Shown: positions 26,012 through 35,783 of the stretch, one piece after another
Layout of the letters: each line of letters opens with the position of its first letter
Position numbering within the stretch: position 1 is the stretch's first letter
NCBI RefSeq assembly: GCF_030676415.1
Contig: NZ_JAUUTW010000018.1
Location: 1 to 64,000 of the forward strand
Direction of reading: 5' to 3'
DNA length: 64,000 nt
From: Peribacillus frigoritolerans
GTDB taxonomy: Bacteria > Bacillota > Bacilli > Bacillales > DSM-1321
Notes under the pieces: model-generated
Database searches by the model: none
Seen by the model: the letters and a program-made list of their open reading frames with translations, nothing else
What the model was told of the DNA's origin: nothing
Program-made: the position numbers and the translations under genes

Positions 26012-27406
26012 ATGAAATGGAAAAACCGTCGCTACGGAGAAGAGACATCGTATATACCTGCGGGACCTTTTAAAATTAGACTGCCATTTGTCCATTATCG
26101 TTTTGAGTGGCCTGACTATGTTCAAGGTTTATTGATGTGTGCAGTTGACCTTGGAGCGATTACACTGCTTGCAGACCATCTGGGTATGCCTTTTGATGTA
26201 GCACTAGCCGTTGTTGTCTTGAATGGATTATTATATTTAGCGCATCATTTACTCGGGGACCCGGTTATACCAGGTTGGATTACCCCTGCGGTTCCATTGC
26301 TTGTTTTGTTCGTCGGGCAATTTCCGGAAGGACCTGATCGGGTCTATGCACTCGTTGCATTTCAATTAACATTAGGTATTTTATCGATATTGCTTGGAAT
26401 GACCGGACTTGCGAGTAAGGTCGTTAGATTAGTGCCGAATGCAATCAAATCAGGCATTATTTTAGGAGCGGGTATCGGTGCTGTCGTTTCCATTTTCGAA
26501 GTGGGTGGAAAGTTTGATTTATTTCCTTATACAATAAGCATTTGTATCGGCTTTGCCTTTTACTTACTTTTTTCGAAAAGTTTTGGAAAATTAAAAATGC
26601 GAAATAAAGTTTGGGTATTCATAGGCAATTTAGGGATATTGCCAGCAATCTTGCTTGCGGTCTTTGTAGCCCCAATTTTTGGAGAAGCAAAATGGCCTGA
26701 TATTCAATGGGGGTTCAGCAGTCCGGATTTTGCTACGCTTTGGTCAGACTATACTGTTTTCGGTTTAGGTTTTCCTGCCTTGACCTTCTTTTTAAGTGCG
26801 ATTCCAGCTGTTTTTGCTACTTATTTAGTCGTATTCGGGGATGTGCTCAAAACAAAAGCGCTGCTTTCTGAATCCGATGAGATCAGGGAAGATGAAAAAG
26901 TGGACTATAACCCAAACAGAGCTCATTTAATTTTTGGCGGCCGAAATGTGATCATGAGTTTTATCGGACCTGATATAACAATGTGCGGTCCGTTGTGGGC
27001 AGCCATGCAGGTCGTGGTTGTGGAACGGTTCAAGAATGGCAAGAAAGCCATGAATTCTTTCTTCGGCGGTGCTGGCTCGTTCCGTTGGGGTACGAATACA
27101 GGGTTATTCTTATTGCCGGTAGTCAGCTTGGTGGAACCAATTCTGGGTGTGGCTTTGGCCTTGACGCTTTTGGTTCAAGGATATGTTAGCGTACGCGTCG
27201 GTGTGATGCAGGCGAAGAGCCAACGAGATCTGGGAATTGCAGGGGTCGTCGCTGCGATCCTTGTTATAAAAGGTGCTGGAATGGCATTCGCAGCAGGAAT
27301 TCTATTATGTGCCCTTCTATATGGCAAGGACTTTTTCAAAGGAGAGAATGATAAGACATTTACAGATCATGAAGAAGAAGAAGAAGAGGAGATTAAAGCA
27401 GGATGA
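26012..27406 (+). CDS. NCS2/SLC23-like permease
   Basis: A 464-residue membrane protein with about 12-13 TM segments in the nucleobase-ascorbate/SulP-type fold. Segments such as GLLYLAHHLLGDPVIPGW and LVPNAIKSGIILGAGIGAVV resemble the TM3 and amphipathic regions of SLC23/SLC26-like permeases. The C-terminus is a run of acidic residues (DHEEEEEEEIKAG). It is 14 bases after the dehydrogenase gene and overlaps the next by ATGA, so it is in the sigma-54 operon and likely imports its substrate. That substrate need not be a nucleobase; a hydroxycarboxylate would fit the enzymes. Confidence 0.75.
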   Translation: MKWKNRRYGEETSYIPAGPFKIRLPFVHYRFEWPDYVQGLLMCAVDLGAITLLADHLGMPFDVALAVVVLNGLLYLAHHLLGDPVIPGWITPAVPLLVLFVGQFPEGPDRVYALVAFQLTLGILSILLGMTGLASKVVRLVPNAIKSGIILGAGIGAVVSIFEVGGKFDLFPYTISICIGFAFYLLFSKSFGKLKMRNKVWVFIGNLGILPAILLAVFVAPIFGEAKWPDIQWGFSSPDFATLWSDYTVFGLGFPALTFFLSAIPAVFATYLVVFGDVLKTKALLSESDEIREDEKVDYNPNRAHLIFGGRNVIMSFIGPDITMCGPLWAAMQVVVVERFKNGKKAMNSFFGGAGSFRWGTNTGLFLLPVVSLVEPILGVALALTLLVQGYVSVRVGVMQAKSQRDLGIAGVVAAILVIKGAGMAFAAGILLCALLYGKDFFKGENDKTFTDHEEEEEEEIKAG

Positions 27407-28842
27407 AAAAAGTAGTGGGAAAATGGCCAATTTATATAAACGGTGAATCTATTCATACAGAATATCATTTTGTAGTGGAAAATCCAGCAACATTGGAGCC
27501 TGTGGGCTATGTTCCGGACGCTAACGAAAAAGAGGCAAAGGCTGCAGTGGATGCAGCTCAGGCTGCTTTTCTGACTTGGTCGAAAACAAGTGCATACCAT
27601 AGGGCGGAATTACTTGAGAAGTGGTACACGATCATTGAGAACAGGCTGGATGAAATTGCAACGATCATGACACTGGAACAAGGAAAGCCATTGGCAGAGG
27701 CAAAAGGTGAAATGAAATATGCCTCAAGTTTCGTGAAATGGTACGCTGAAGAAGCAAAGCGCAACTACGGGGAAATCATACCAGCCTCCGTTGCATCAAA
27801 GCGTATTTTAGTGCAAAAGCAGGCAGTCGGTGTCGTTGCTGCCATTACCCCATGGAATTTTCCTGCTGCCATGATTACGAGGAAAGTGGCGCCAGCCCTT
27901 GCCGCAGGATGTACCGTGATCATCAAACCCGCGGAACAAACGCCTTTGACCGCTTTGCTATTAGTTGAAAGTGCCCATGAAGCAGGCATTCCGGCAGGTG
28001 TGATAAATATTGTAACTACACAGAAACCGGGAGATGTATCAGACGTGTGGATGAATGATTCACGTGTTAAAAAGATCACATTTACCGGCTCCACTCCTGT
28101 AGGGAAACATCTAATGAAAAAAGCCGCAGAAACAGTAAAAAAAGTCTCGCTTGAACTCGGTGGATTGGCTCCGTTCATCATTGCTGAGGATGCGAATATC
28201 GAAGAAGCTGTAAATGGTTTGATTCAATCGAAATTCAGGAATGCTGGACAAACATGCATTTGTGCGAATCGAATATTCGTCCATGAGACAATCGAACAGC
28301 CGTTTTTACAAGCTTTTGAAGAAGCCGTTTTAACTTTGAAGGTTGGAAATGGAATGGAAGGAACCGATCTTGGTCCATTGATAGATGGAGCTGCAGTTAA
28401 AAAAGTTCAGCTTCAATTAGAGGATGCAACAAGTAAAGGGGCTATCATCCATAAAACCTCTAAAGTCGATGAAAAACAAGGCCATTTTATCGCACCAGCC
28501 ATACTTTCCAATGTAACGGATGATATGCTGTGCATGCAGGAAGAAACGTTTGGGCCGATTGCGCCAGTCAGTACATTCAAAACCGATCAAGAAGCGATAA
28601 AGCGAGCCAATAACACGAATTTTGGCTTGGCAGCTTATGTGTATACCGAGTCATTAAATAAGGCAGTTGCCTATTCGGATGCTCTTGAATATGGGATTGT
28701 CGGTATTAATGACAGTGCCCCATCCACTGCCCAAGCACCATTTGGAGGCATGAAAGAAAGTGGGTTAGGCAGGGAAGGGGGACACTATGGCATGGATGAA
28801 TATTTAGAAGTGAAGTATGTATCCATGCAGCTAGGCCAGTAA
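27403..28842 (+). CDS. Succinate-semialdehyde-type dehydrogenase
   Basis: The 479-residue ALDH starts inside the stop codon of the permease gene. It has TPWNFPAAMITRK, FTGSTPVGKHL, the catalytic Glu in LELGGLAPF and the nucleophilic Cys in NAGQTCICANR, the pattern typical of the GabD/succinate-semialdehyde group. That enzyme oxidises succinate semialdehyde to succinate with NAD(P). With the Fe-dehydrogenase it would convert 4-hydroxybutyrate to succinate in two steps. A strong terminator follows. Group-level call is solid; the exact semialdehyde is inferred from context. Confidence 0.87.
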   Translation: MKKVVGKWPIYINGESIHTEYHFVVENPATLEPVGYVPDANEKEAKAAVDAAQAAFLTWSKTSAYHRAELLEKWYTIIENRLDEIATIMTLEQGKPLAEAKGEMKYASSFVKWYAEEAKRNYGEIIPASVASKRILVQKQAVGVVAAITPWNFPAAMITRKVAPALAAGCTVIIKPAEQTPLTALLLVESAHEAGIPAGVINIVTTQKPGDVSDVWMNDSRVKKITFTGSTPVGKHLMKKAAETVKKVSLELGGLAPFIIAEDANIEEAVNGLIQSKFRNAGQTCICANRIFVHETIEQPFLQAFEEAVLTLKVGNGMEGTDLGPLIDGAAVKKVQLQLEDATSKGAIIHKTSKVDEKQGHFIAPAILSNVTDDMLCMQEETFGPIAPVSTFKTDQEAIKRANNTNFGLAAYVYTESLNKAVAYSDALEYGIVGINDSAPSTAQAPFGGMKESGLGREGGHYGMDEYLEVKYVSMQLGQ

Positions 28843-28876
28843 ATAAAACAGTAGAATCCGCCATGATTCTTCAGGC

Positions 28877-28927
28877 AAAAAAAGAGTAAAAGGGACATCT
28901 AATATCGATGTGCCTTTTACTCTTTTT
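28877..28927. terminator. Strong hairpin terminator
   Basis: AAAAAGAGTAAAAGG plus ACATC pairs with GATGT plus CCTTTTACTCTTTTT, with a 7-base loop and T-run. It ends the sigma-54 operon. The following 328 bases up to the MFS gene show only a short CCCCCT / AGGGGG hairpin at about 29112-29133. Confidence 0.88.
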
Positions 28928-29256
28928 AAATGGTTAAAAAGCATTTTTACGTTCCTTCAAAGGCAAATCCAATCGTTAAGTTATTTTTCAAATCTTCCCA
29001 ATATAATAATCCAAGTGACTAGCGGTACGTTTACAGTTAGTGTACGGGGGCCATCGCTATCATACTAGGTGATTGCTTCCTAAGTGAATTTATGAAGAAT
29101 CGTATGAAAAAACCCCCTAAGTAATCAAAGGGGGAAGAATGTTAAAAATGGACAAGGGGTTTATTAGTAGAATATCAATTTTCAAGTTTGAGCGTTTTCC
29201 AGCTCGAAAAGGAAAGGTGCTCTGAAAAATCAGGGAATAACAATCCGGGACTTTAA

Positions 29257-30459
29257 TTATTTCGCTAAGCTTTCTGTCAATCGGTTTTCTTTCCAAATGA
29301 CTGTAATGCCCAGGCCAATGACGATAATGACAGCAGCGAAAAGATAAGGGTAGTGGATGTTTACGTCAAATAGCAATCCTCCCATAGATGGCCCGGCGAT
29401 ATTCCCTAAGCTCGTATAGGTGGAGTTCATTCCAGCAACGAATCCTTGTTCTTTCCCGGCAGCTTTTGATAAAAATGTCGTAAGTGCCGGTCGAAGCAGG
29501 TCAAATGCAAGGAAGATGAAGCAGGTTACCGCAAGAACTGCCAAAAAGCTGGAAATCATAGTGGACGCTACCGCAAAAATGGCACCGACGATTAAACAAA
29601 ATTGGATAAGCTTCTTTTCGCCGAGAATATCTACCAGTTTTCCAAACATAAATACTTGCACAACAACTCCGAAAATAGAGCTTATTGTAATGATAATTGC
29701 AATATCCTTCGGCGTGAAACCGAATTTATGATCAGAAAATAGGCTAAACACAGTTTCATAGGCTGATAAACCAAAAGCGAGTACAAAGACAATGATGAAC
29801 GCAATGAAGTAAAGCGGATTTAGTGATTTTTTTAAATCGCCCATAAAGTTTGTTTGCTTTGTATTAGCAGAAACTTTTGCAAGCTGTTCTTTTGTCATCG
29901 GCTCTTTTAAAATGAATATTGATGAAAGGCAAGCTAAAAAAGCAATGGCCGCCGCAAGGAAGAAGGGCAAGCGTATACCATATTCTGCAACAAAGCCACC
30001 GATCCCGGGTCCTATTATAAAGCCCAAGCTAATGGCGGCTGAAATATAGCCCATTGCTTTTGGCCTTTCCTGAACGGATGTAATATCCGCAACATATGCA
30101 GTAACACCTGGCATGATAAAGGCAGCACTGATTCCGCCTAGGATCCTTGATAAATAAAACACCGACACGTTTGTCCCTACACCGAAGATAAGTTCTGAAA
30201 CACCAAAAAGGAATAAGCCGATGATGATGATTTTCTTTCTGCCGTAACGGTCAACCCAACGACCTGCGAATGGGGACATAACAAGCTGTGATACCGCAAA
30301 TACGGCAACCAGATAACCCATCGTACTTCCAGATAAATGCATGATATTCATAAATGACGGCATAACGGGGATGATGAGTCCAATTCCCAGAAAAGCAATG
30401 AATATATTGCTTAGAAGAATAATTAATACCGCCTTTTGATCTTTAATTGGTTTATTCAT
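29257..30459 (-). CDS. MFS drug efflux transporter
   Basis: The 400-residue, 12-TM major facilitator belongs to the Bmr/NorA-like drug:H+ antiporter group. TM1 and motif A (SPFAGRWVDRYGRKKIII) and the motif C-like GFIIGPGIGGFVAEYG are clear. Such pumps export hydrophobic cations and antibiotics through the cytoplasmic membrane. It lies 25 bases downstream of a TetR-family repressor gene in the same direction, so the two form an operon under that repressor. The ribosome site (GTGGTG) is weak. Confidence 0.88.
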   Translation of the reverse strand: MNKPIKDQKAVLIILLSNIFIAFLGIGLIIPVMPSFMNIMHLSGSTMGYLVAVFAVSQLVMSPFAGRWVDRYGRKKIIIIGLFLFGVSELIFGVGTNVSVFYLSRILGGISAAFIMPGVTAYVADITSVQERPKAMGYISAAISLGFIIGPGIGGFVAEYGIRLPFFLAAAIAFLACLSSIFILKEPMTKEQLAKVSANTKQTNFMGDLKKSLNPLYFIAFIIVFVLAFGLSAYETVFSLFSDHKFGFTPKDIAIIITISSIFGVVVQVFMFGKLVDILGEKKLIQFCLIVGAIFAVASTMISSFLAVLAVTCFIFLAFDLLRPALTTFLSKAAGKEQGFVAGMNSTYTSLGNIAGPSMGGLLFDVNIHYPYLFAAVIIVIGLGITVIWKENRLTESLAK

Positions 30460-30484
30460 GTAGTAACACCACTTTCTTTGTGAA

Positions 30485-31066
30485 TCATTCTTGTGAAATA
30501 CCTCTCCAAAACACTTTCCAAGAGGCTGCTAATTTTTCCTTCAGCCGTTTCTCATCAATGCCGTATACAAGCTCAAGCAAAATGGAATCCACTACTCCCA
30601 AGAATGCATACGTCGGCGTTATGGCTGCATCTTCGACGATTAATTTAGCATTGATCCAATCCTGGAATTTACATTCCAGAATCGACTGCACTTTTCCCTC
30701 GATATCTAAGACTTCCTGCCCGATTTCTTTTTCAAGATGCGCTGGCGGAAAAAAGGACATACGCAGCCAAAACTTTATATGCTCATTTTTTTGGAAAAGA
30801 TCGATGGTCAATTTTAGGAATCCGTATAAATCTTTTTCAGGATTTTTTGAATCAACTTTACTGAAATATTGGAGTTTCGAAGATAGCTCCGTCTCTTTCG
30901 CATCACGTAAAACTTGCAGAAAAAGATCATCCTTGCCTTTAAAATGAGCGTAAATGGATTGCTTTTTCATGCCGACTTCTTCAGCTATTTGAGAAAGCGA
31001 CGCCCCTTCATAACCATGAATCGTGAAATATTTTAGAGCGGCTTCCTTAATCTCATTACTTTTCAA
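30485..31066 (-). CDS. TetR/AcrR-family repressor of the efflux operon
   Basis: About 193 residues with an N-terminal HTH (IKEAALKYFTIHGYEGASL, SQIAEEVGMKKQSIYAHF) and an all-helical ligand-binding domain, as in QacR/BmrR-like TetR regulators. I prefer TTG at 31066 because GAGGTG lies 6 bases before it; GTG at 31075 is the alternative. It is the first gene of the two-gene operon with the MFS pump, and a palindromic operator candidate sits just upstream. It probably represses both genes until a pump substrate binds. Confidence 0.88.
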   Translation of the reverse strand: MKSNEIKEAALKYFTIHGYEGASLSQIAEEVGMKKQSIYAHFKGKDDLFLQVLRDAKETELSSKLQYFSKVDSKNPEKDLYGFLKLTIDLFQKNEHIKFWLRMSFFPPAHLEKEIGQEVLDIEGKVQSILECKFQDWINAKLIVEDAAITPTYAFLGVVDSILLELVYGIDEKRLKEKLAASWKVFWRGISQE

Positions 31067-31084
31067 TAATATCACCTCATAATT

Positions 31085-31100
31085 TAACGAACGTTCGTCA
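31085..31100. promoter_or_regulatory. Palindromic TetR operator candidate
   Basis: ACGAACGTTCGT at 31087-31098 is a perfect 12-base palindrome, and TAACGAACGTTCGTCA is nearly so over 16 bases. It lies about 20 bases upstream of the TetR-family start, where autorepression would be expected. Confidence 0.7.
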
Positions 31101-31298
31101 GTTATAATAGCAAATTAAACAAATAAATGCAAGCGAATACGTTATAAAAAGTATTATGCAACAAAAATCATTTTTAATTAGGACCATATTTGAAAAGGAC
31201 AATATTGTTGTTTCCAGCAATAGATAGTCACTCAAGGCTATTCACTAAATTCCCGCATATAATTCTATACGGATCATAAAGAGACAGGTGGGATGAAG

Positions 31299-32231
31299 TT
31301 GGATACGTATGACATCAGAAAAGTGATTCATTACTATTACACAAAAATACAAGAAACGAATCATCCTTATTATTGGTACTGTTTGGCTGAGACTCAAAGT
31401 AGGGCCGGATTAACAAATGAAGCACTGCAAACGATTGATAACGCCTTGTCGTTTCCAAATCCTTATCCTTCAAAACAGGAATTGCTGGGCATGCAATTGA
31501 ACCTCCAAACTGTTCTTTCAAGAGAAATGAACTTGAACAGAACAGTCATAGTGACCTCAAAGCAAGGCGATATTGATGGGGACGGGACAAAGGACAATGT
31601 TTTTCTTACCGCAAACAAAACCCCTGATAGCCCTTTTTGGAGGAATTTAACTTTAGTTATCCAAAATGGGAGGACTAACCAATATGAACAAGTTCCCATG
31701 AAAAATAATGCAGGATATAATCCGACCCTTATTCTTGGTGATTTTACAGGTAATAAGGGGGATGACATTTTAGTGGTCATTGATACAGGAGGAAGCGGTG
31801 GTTCCGTTTATGCGTATGTTTTTTCATATCTTAACGGTCAACTCATGACCATTTTTAATTCAGATACATTCAATGAAACCTTTAAATACGATGTTAATTA
31901 TGCAAACCAATACAAAGTAAAGCTGAACAGTTATTACCTAAAAGAAAGATACATTCTTGACCTTACTTATAAGGATAAGGAATATTTATCTGAAATTTAT
32001 AACAAGGATGGTGTATTGAAGGCGCCGATAGAAGGATGGGTCAATCCTTTATCTGGTTTATATCCGGTTGATTACAATAGGGATGGCATATATGAGCTCG
32101 AATCGTATCAGAGGATCGCAGGGAGATATAATGCCGATTCACTAGGATTTGTACAGACCGTATTGAAATGGAACGGGGAAGCGTTTGCTCCTGACCGGCA
32201 GAATGTGGCTATTTTGGGAGGGGGAATTTAG
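31299..32231 (+). CDS. VCBS/FG-GAP-like repeat protein
   Basis: A protein of about 310 residues with a short TPR-like N-terminal part (YYWYCLAETQSRAGLTNEAL) and then beta-rich segments carrying calcium-loop-like motifs, GDIDGDGTKDNVFL and VDYNRDGIYELESY, typical of VCBS/FG-GAP repeat proteins. No signal peptide is visible. AGGTGGG sits too close to the ATG at 31293, so TTG at 31299 is favoured. Bacillaceae hold several such proteins of unknown function. It stands alone between divergent and convergent neighbours. No function is claimed. Confidence 0.7.
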   Translation: MDTYDIRKVIHYYYTKIQETNHPYYWYCLAETQSRAGLTNEALQTIDNALSFPNPYPSKQELLGMQLNLQTVLSREMNLNRTVIVTSKQGDIDGDGTKDNVFLTANKTPDSPFWRNLTLVIQNGRTNQYEQVPMKNNAGYNPTLILGDFTGNKGDDILVVIDTGGSGGSVYAYVFSYLNGQLMTIFNSDTFNETFKYDVNYANQYKVKLNSYYLKERYILDLTYKDKEYLSEIYNKDGVLKAPIEGWVNPLSGLYPVDYNRDGIYELESYQRIAGRYNADSLGFVQTVLKWNGEAFAPDRQNVAILGGGI

Positions 32232-32420
32232 CACATTGGAATAGAAGGTTCATGAACAAGGTACAGGCGAAATCTTCGCCCAAAAGAAACCGGAAATATT
32301 CTTGGCAATGGTTCACCTGACCATGTTCATTTACGAAGATAATTGAACCGGCTTTCTAAGCGGACGTGATGGTTTCTTTACTTCAACTTTTTCAAAGGGG
32401 AGTAATGCTAATTGGAATTT

Positions 32421-33041
32421 TTAGTAGGCGATACCTACACGTGATTTTAAATAATCACTGCTTTTTATTTGGCTAAATGCAAATTCTGCTGTATCCGGCA
32501 CGGATATTTTAACCCCATCCTGCGGCAAAAAATCACCTTCTACACGATATGTACCAACTCTTTCTCCATCCGGCAAATACGTTGGGCAGACAATCGTCCA
32601 TTGAAGTGTTGATTGTTTTAGCAAGTCGAAAACTACATGATGTTCTTTCGCTGCGCGGGTAGACTTCTGCCTTGATTCACTGGACTGATAACGGAGTGAT
32701 TGTGGGGTTGTTCTACTTTGCAGGATACCTGCCGTTCCAATCGTTATAATCCGTTGTATACCTTCGTATTCCATTGCTTCGATAATTAGTGGCATACTTG
32801 CTGATAAAGTGTTTGTCCCATCAGTATTCAGTGCACTAATAACTACATCAATCCCATGCATGGCACGTACGATATCATCTTTATTTAAAACATTACCTTG
32901 AATAATGGTTAAATTGGCATTTTTTATTTGAATCTTCTCTGGAGTGCGAACTAAAACTGTAACATGATGTCTGTCTTGCAGACCATAAGTAACTAATTGA
33001 CCCCCAACTCGTCCAGTTGCACCCAAAATTAAAATATTCAT
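32421..33041 (-). CDS. NAD(P)-binding atypical SDR (NmrA-like)
   Basis: The 206-residue protein opens with a Rossmann motif MNILILGATGRVGGQLV and continues DVVISALNTDG, IITIGTAGIL and WTIVCPTYLPDG, as in small NAD(P)H-binding atypical short-chain dehydrogenases. It lacks a clear catalytic YxxxK, so it may be a sensor or reductase acting on flavin or quinone. AGGAGG precedes the start. It appears monocistronic. The family is clear; the reaction is unknown. Confidence 0.85.
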   Translation of the reverse strand: MNILILGATGRVGGQLVTYGLQDRHHVTVLVRTPEKIQIKNANLTIIQGNVLNKDDIVRAMHGIDVVISALNTDGTNTLSASMPLIIEAMEYEGIQRIITIGTAGILQSRTTPQSLRYQSSESRQKSTRAAKEHHVVFDLLKQSTLQWTIVCPTYLPDGERVGTYRVEGDFLPQDGVKISVPDTAEFAFSQIKSSDYLKSRVGIAY

Positions 33042-33189
33042 AGAAACGAACCTCCTTTTGCGAATACAATCATTCCACTAACATTATATCGTCATTTTCA
33101 AATAATGGGAGCTTTAGTGCATTAGGACATCATAATTCAACGTTTGCTGGCGGTACCCCAAGAAGAAAAACGTTCGTTGGTAAAGATAC

Positions 33190-33227
33190 AAAATGGACCG
33201 CTCAAAAGCTTCATGAGGGGTCCATTT
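33190..33227. terminator. Bidirectional hairpin terminator
   Basis: AAATGGACC pairs with GGTCCATTT across a 19-base loop; A and T runs flank it on both sides. It lies downstream of the small minus-strand gene at 33288-33464 and is its likely terminator. Confidence 0.65.
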
Positions 33228-33287
33228 GAATTAGAAAAAAATATAAAAACGTTTTAAAACAAAACAATCGCGACCACAATTCCTCCT

Positions 33288-33464
33288 CTAATATTCCTGT
33301 CCTTCTTTCGATTTTAGAAAAGAATCAACTGATTCATCTAATAATTTTTCCCGATTAGGATCTTCATTGACATCTGTATCCACTTCCATTACGTCGTTAT
33401 TTAATTTACTAACCTGACTTTTAAGTTGAGCTGGATCTTGGTTATCATTTTTTTGGTTTGGCAT
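33288..33464 (-). CDS. Small acidic protein of 58 residues
   Basis: The frame starts with an ATG 5-6 bases after AAGGAG and encodes 58 residues, beginning MPNQKNDNQDPAQL and ending SKEGQEY. It is hydrophilic, acidic and helix-prone with no TM segment or Cys. The good ribosome site, coding-like composition and a terminator downstream make it a real gene. No family was recognised, so no function is proposed. Confidence 0.7.
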   Translation of the reverse strand: MPNQKNDNQDPAQLKSQVSKLNNDVMEVDTDVNEDPNREKLLDESVDSFLKSKEGQEY

Positions 33465-33626
33465 ATAAACTCCTTCTTTAACAGATATTTTTTATATAGT
33501 ATGGACAATTGAACCAATATGAAATCCAATATTCAGTAAGATTATTTCAGCTGCTTTCCCGAATTGAGGCCTGTTGTCTTGATGGAAGGTTGTAAAAGTA
33601 TGCATGATTTTAGTTTGGTTATTATT

Positions 33627-33659
33627 AACTAAATATTGTGAATATTGTAATATTTAGTT
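33627..33659. promoter_or_regulatory. Inverted repeat upstream of the MBL gene
   Basis: AACTAAATATT is repeated inverted as AATATTTAGTT with an 11-base spacer, about 95 bases before the start of the metallo-beta-lactamase-fold gene. It may be an operator; the 270 bases around it hold no gene. Confidence 0.45.
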
Positions 33660-33754
33660 TGCGAACGCATTTGTCAAAACGAAGTTTTATATTCAAAACA
33701 AGCAGTTTGATTTCCCTTGAGTAAAGTCAAATAATCTAACAGGAGGTTTTTGTT

Positions 33755-34745
33755 ATGAAGAAAAGAATAAGGAATACGTCTATTTGTTTTTTGTTGGTAG
33801 TTTCAATAATTCTATCATTATCATTATTTCTTCCTTCTTTTGGCCAAACAGCTGTACAGCAAACGGACTTTAAAGTAACTCTATTAGGAACAGGTTCTCC
33901 TATTTTAAGTATATCTCGCTCCGGTCCAGCTACACTTGTAGAGGTTGATGATGAAAAACTCCTCTTTGATGCTGGACGTGGAACTGCCTTGCAATTATAT
34001 AAAGCAAATATGTTACCAGGCAATGTTGACAAGTTATTTCTTACTCATTTGCATTCGGATCATACAATCGGCATACCAGACGTATGGCGTACAGGTTCTT
34101 TACCAACAGGAGGGAAAAGAGAGCGAGCATTTAAGATTTGGGGACCTAAGGGAACCGAGAAAATGATGTTACATATGAATAAAGCATTTCAAGCCGATTT
34201 GGATGCAAGAGATGACTCTGGAAATGGAAATGTTGAAGGAGCAAGTATAGTCGCAAATGATATCAAGGAGGGTATCATCTATAACAAAAAAGGAATTGAA
34301 GTAATAGCCTTCAAGGTTGACCATAAATCAATTGAGCCTGCTTTCGGCTATCGGGTTAATTACAAAGGACATTCTGTAGTTATCTCAGGTGACACCCGTT
34401 ATAACGAAAATCTAATTCAATTTGCTAATGGTGCAGACGTAGTTATTCATGAGGTTGCAGCTGCAAAACCTGATAATGAATCAGAATCAATAGCCAATAT
34501 ACTTGATCTTCACACTACACCTGAGGAAGCAGGTAAAGTCTTTAACCAAATACAACCAAAACTTGCTGTGTAGTCACATATTGTATTATTGGGAGGATTA
34601 ACTTGAAGAAAAAGCTAATTTGCTCGAAAGAACAAAAAAAACATATGAAGGAACAGTTATAGTAGGTGAGGATTTGTTGTCCATTGAAATAGGGGACAAG
34701 GTACAAGTACAACAGCCGGGAAATGAGGAGAACTCGGGGAACTGA
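33755..34745 (+). pseudogene. Exported MBL-fold hydrolase, interrupted near its 3' end
   Basis: The frame opens with a signal peptide (ICFLLVVSIILSLSLF) after AGGAGG, followed by a metallo-beta-lactamase fold of the RNase Z/arylsulfatase-like group: HLHSDHTIGIPDV holds metal ligands and VVISGDTRYNENL a later Asp. Translation stops at TAG 34571-34573 (272 residues). Beyond it the same protein continues as SHIVLLGGLT, then after a one-base shift at about 34603 as EEKANLLERTKKTYEG to a stop at 34745. The lost tail begins with SH, in which the His is the usual last metal ligand. The gene is therefore probably inactive unless the stop is read through. Confidence 0.85.
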
Positions 34746-34876
34746 AACAGACCAGCTTCAGCGAGCAAATGCGTTAGGTCTATTAATGCATGGAGGATAA
34801 CTAAGATAATTAAGTTCATTATTATTTAGGCACACCAGCTTTATTCCGGAAAAGGACCTTTGAATTTAATAAAAGG

Positions 34877-34920
34877 AGAGCACATATTATACGTGACTAA
34901 TATGTGCTCTTCTTTATTTT
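34877..34920. terminator. Hairpin terminator
   Basis: AGAGCACATATTA pairs perfectly with TAATATGTGCTCT around TACGTGAC, followed by TCTTTATTTT. It ends transcription of the MBL gene remnant. Confidence 0.8.
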
Positions 34921-35006
34921 ATAGGTTTTTATAAGGTTGGTCTTGATATCTAATCCTCCAATACCATTCACAATGTTCTAAGGTATCTTGAATAAGGAAG
35001 TTTGAA

Positions 35007-35159
35007 TTAAAACGGATACCCATTTAATACTGTGCCAAAAAGATCGAATTCAGGATCTTTTGACTGAGTTATTGGAGGGGCTTCGGATCGCCCTATAGAA
35101 GAGTTGATACCACCTTCAACTGTTTCGTCATTCTCTTTATGCAATGGGTTATCAATCAT
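35007..35159 (-). CDS. Possible small protein of 50 residues
   Basis: A short minus-strand frame beginning MIDNPLHKENDETVEGG is hydrophilic and looks coding. AAAGGAG lies 12 bases before the ATG, with a TTG 6 bases upstream of it as an alternative start. No family was recognised; it could also be chance. Confidence 0.4.
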   Translation of the reverse strand: MIDNPLHKENDETVEGGINSSIGRSEAPPITQSKDPEFDLFGTVLNGYPF

Positions 35160-35783
35160 ACCCAAATCAACTCCTTTTAATAAGATTAAAGAATAAGTTA
35201 TTAATTCCCTTAATATGTTGATTTTATGCTGAAAAATATGGCGATGACTGGGATTCGTTGAAATGAACGGGTAAGAACTTGTAAGCAATCGTCTATAATT
35301 TTTATTACAGAATGCATAATGATTATTTTATGTTCATAAAAAAGATTGGTACCGATTCATTGATCAGGTGAGGGATGTAATCAAATTCCAAGTAGTATCA
35401 TTATCGATACCTGTCCACGAATTTTTTTTGCATCGCCCTTCTTAGTAGCAAAAGGATTGAAAAACAACATTCCATCCCTCCGATACACATTGTTACAGGA
35501 TGCCCTGTAAGAGGGGGAACTGCAACAGTAAATCAATATCTTGCTAAAACGAAAATGACTGTTAATTGGATTTGGTATGTTGCATTTTCCCTTTTTACCC
35601 TTTTCTTAAACGTAATCAACCGTTTCCATTTAACAAAAAAAGAGTACCACTATGTAGTAATACCCTTCTTGACATGGATGTTTATGGTAAAGAGAAACAT
35701 GTTATGGTTGTGATGACCTACGAGACCTGGTTAGCATGGAAGTTGGCTATCCGGACCAATTCTAATCCTATTGACTAAGAAGA
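35160..35783. other. Long gap without an intact gene
   Basis: No supported gene. From about 35400 one plus-strand frame is open for about 100 codons without a proper start and reads partly membrane-like (WIWYVAFSLFTLFLNVINRF) before a stop near 35713. It may be a decayed membrane protein gene, but I found no recognisable family. Confidence 0.3.

Noticed and set aside
35566..35778. Plus-strand frame of 70 codons before hisJ
   Set aside because: No ribosome site. A different frame over the same bases looks more protein-like, and neither has a recognised family.
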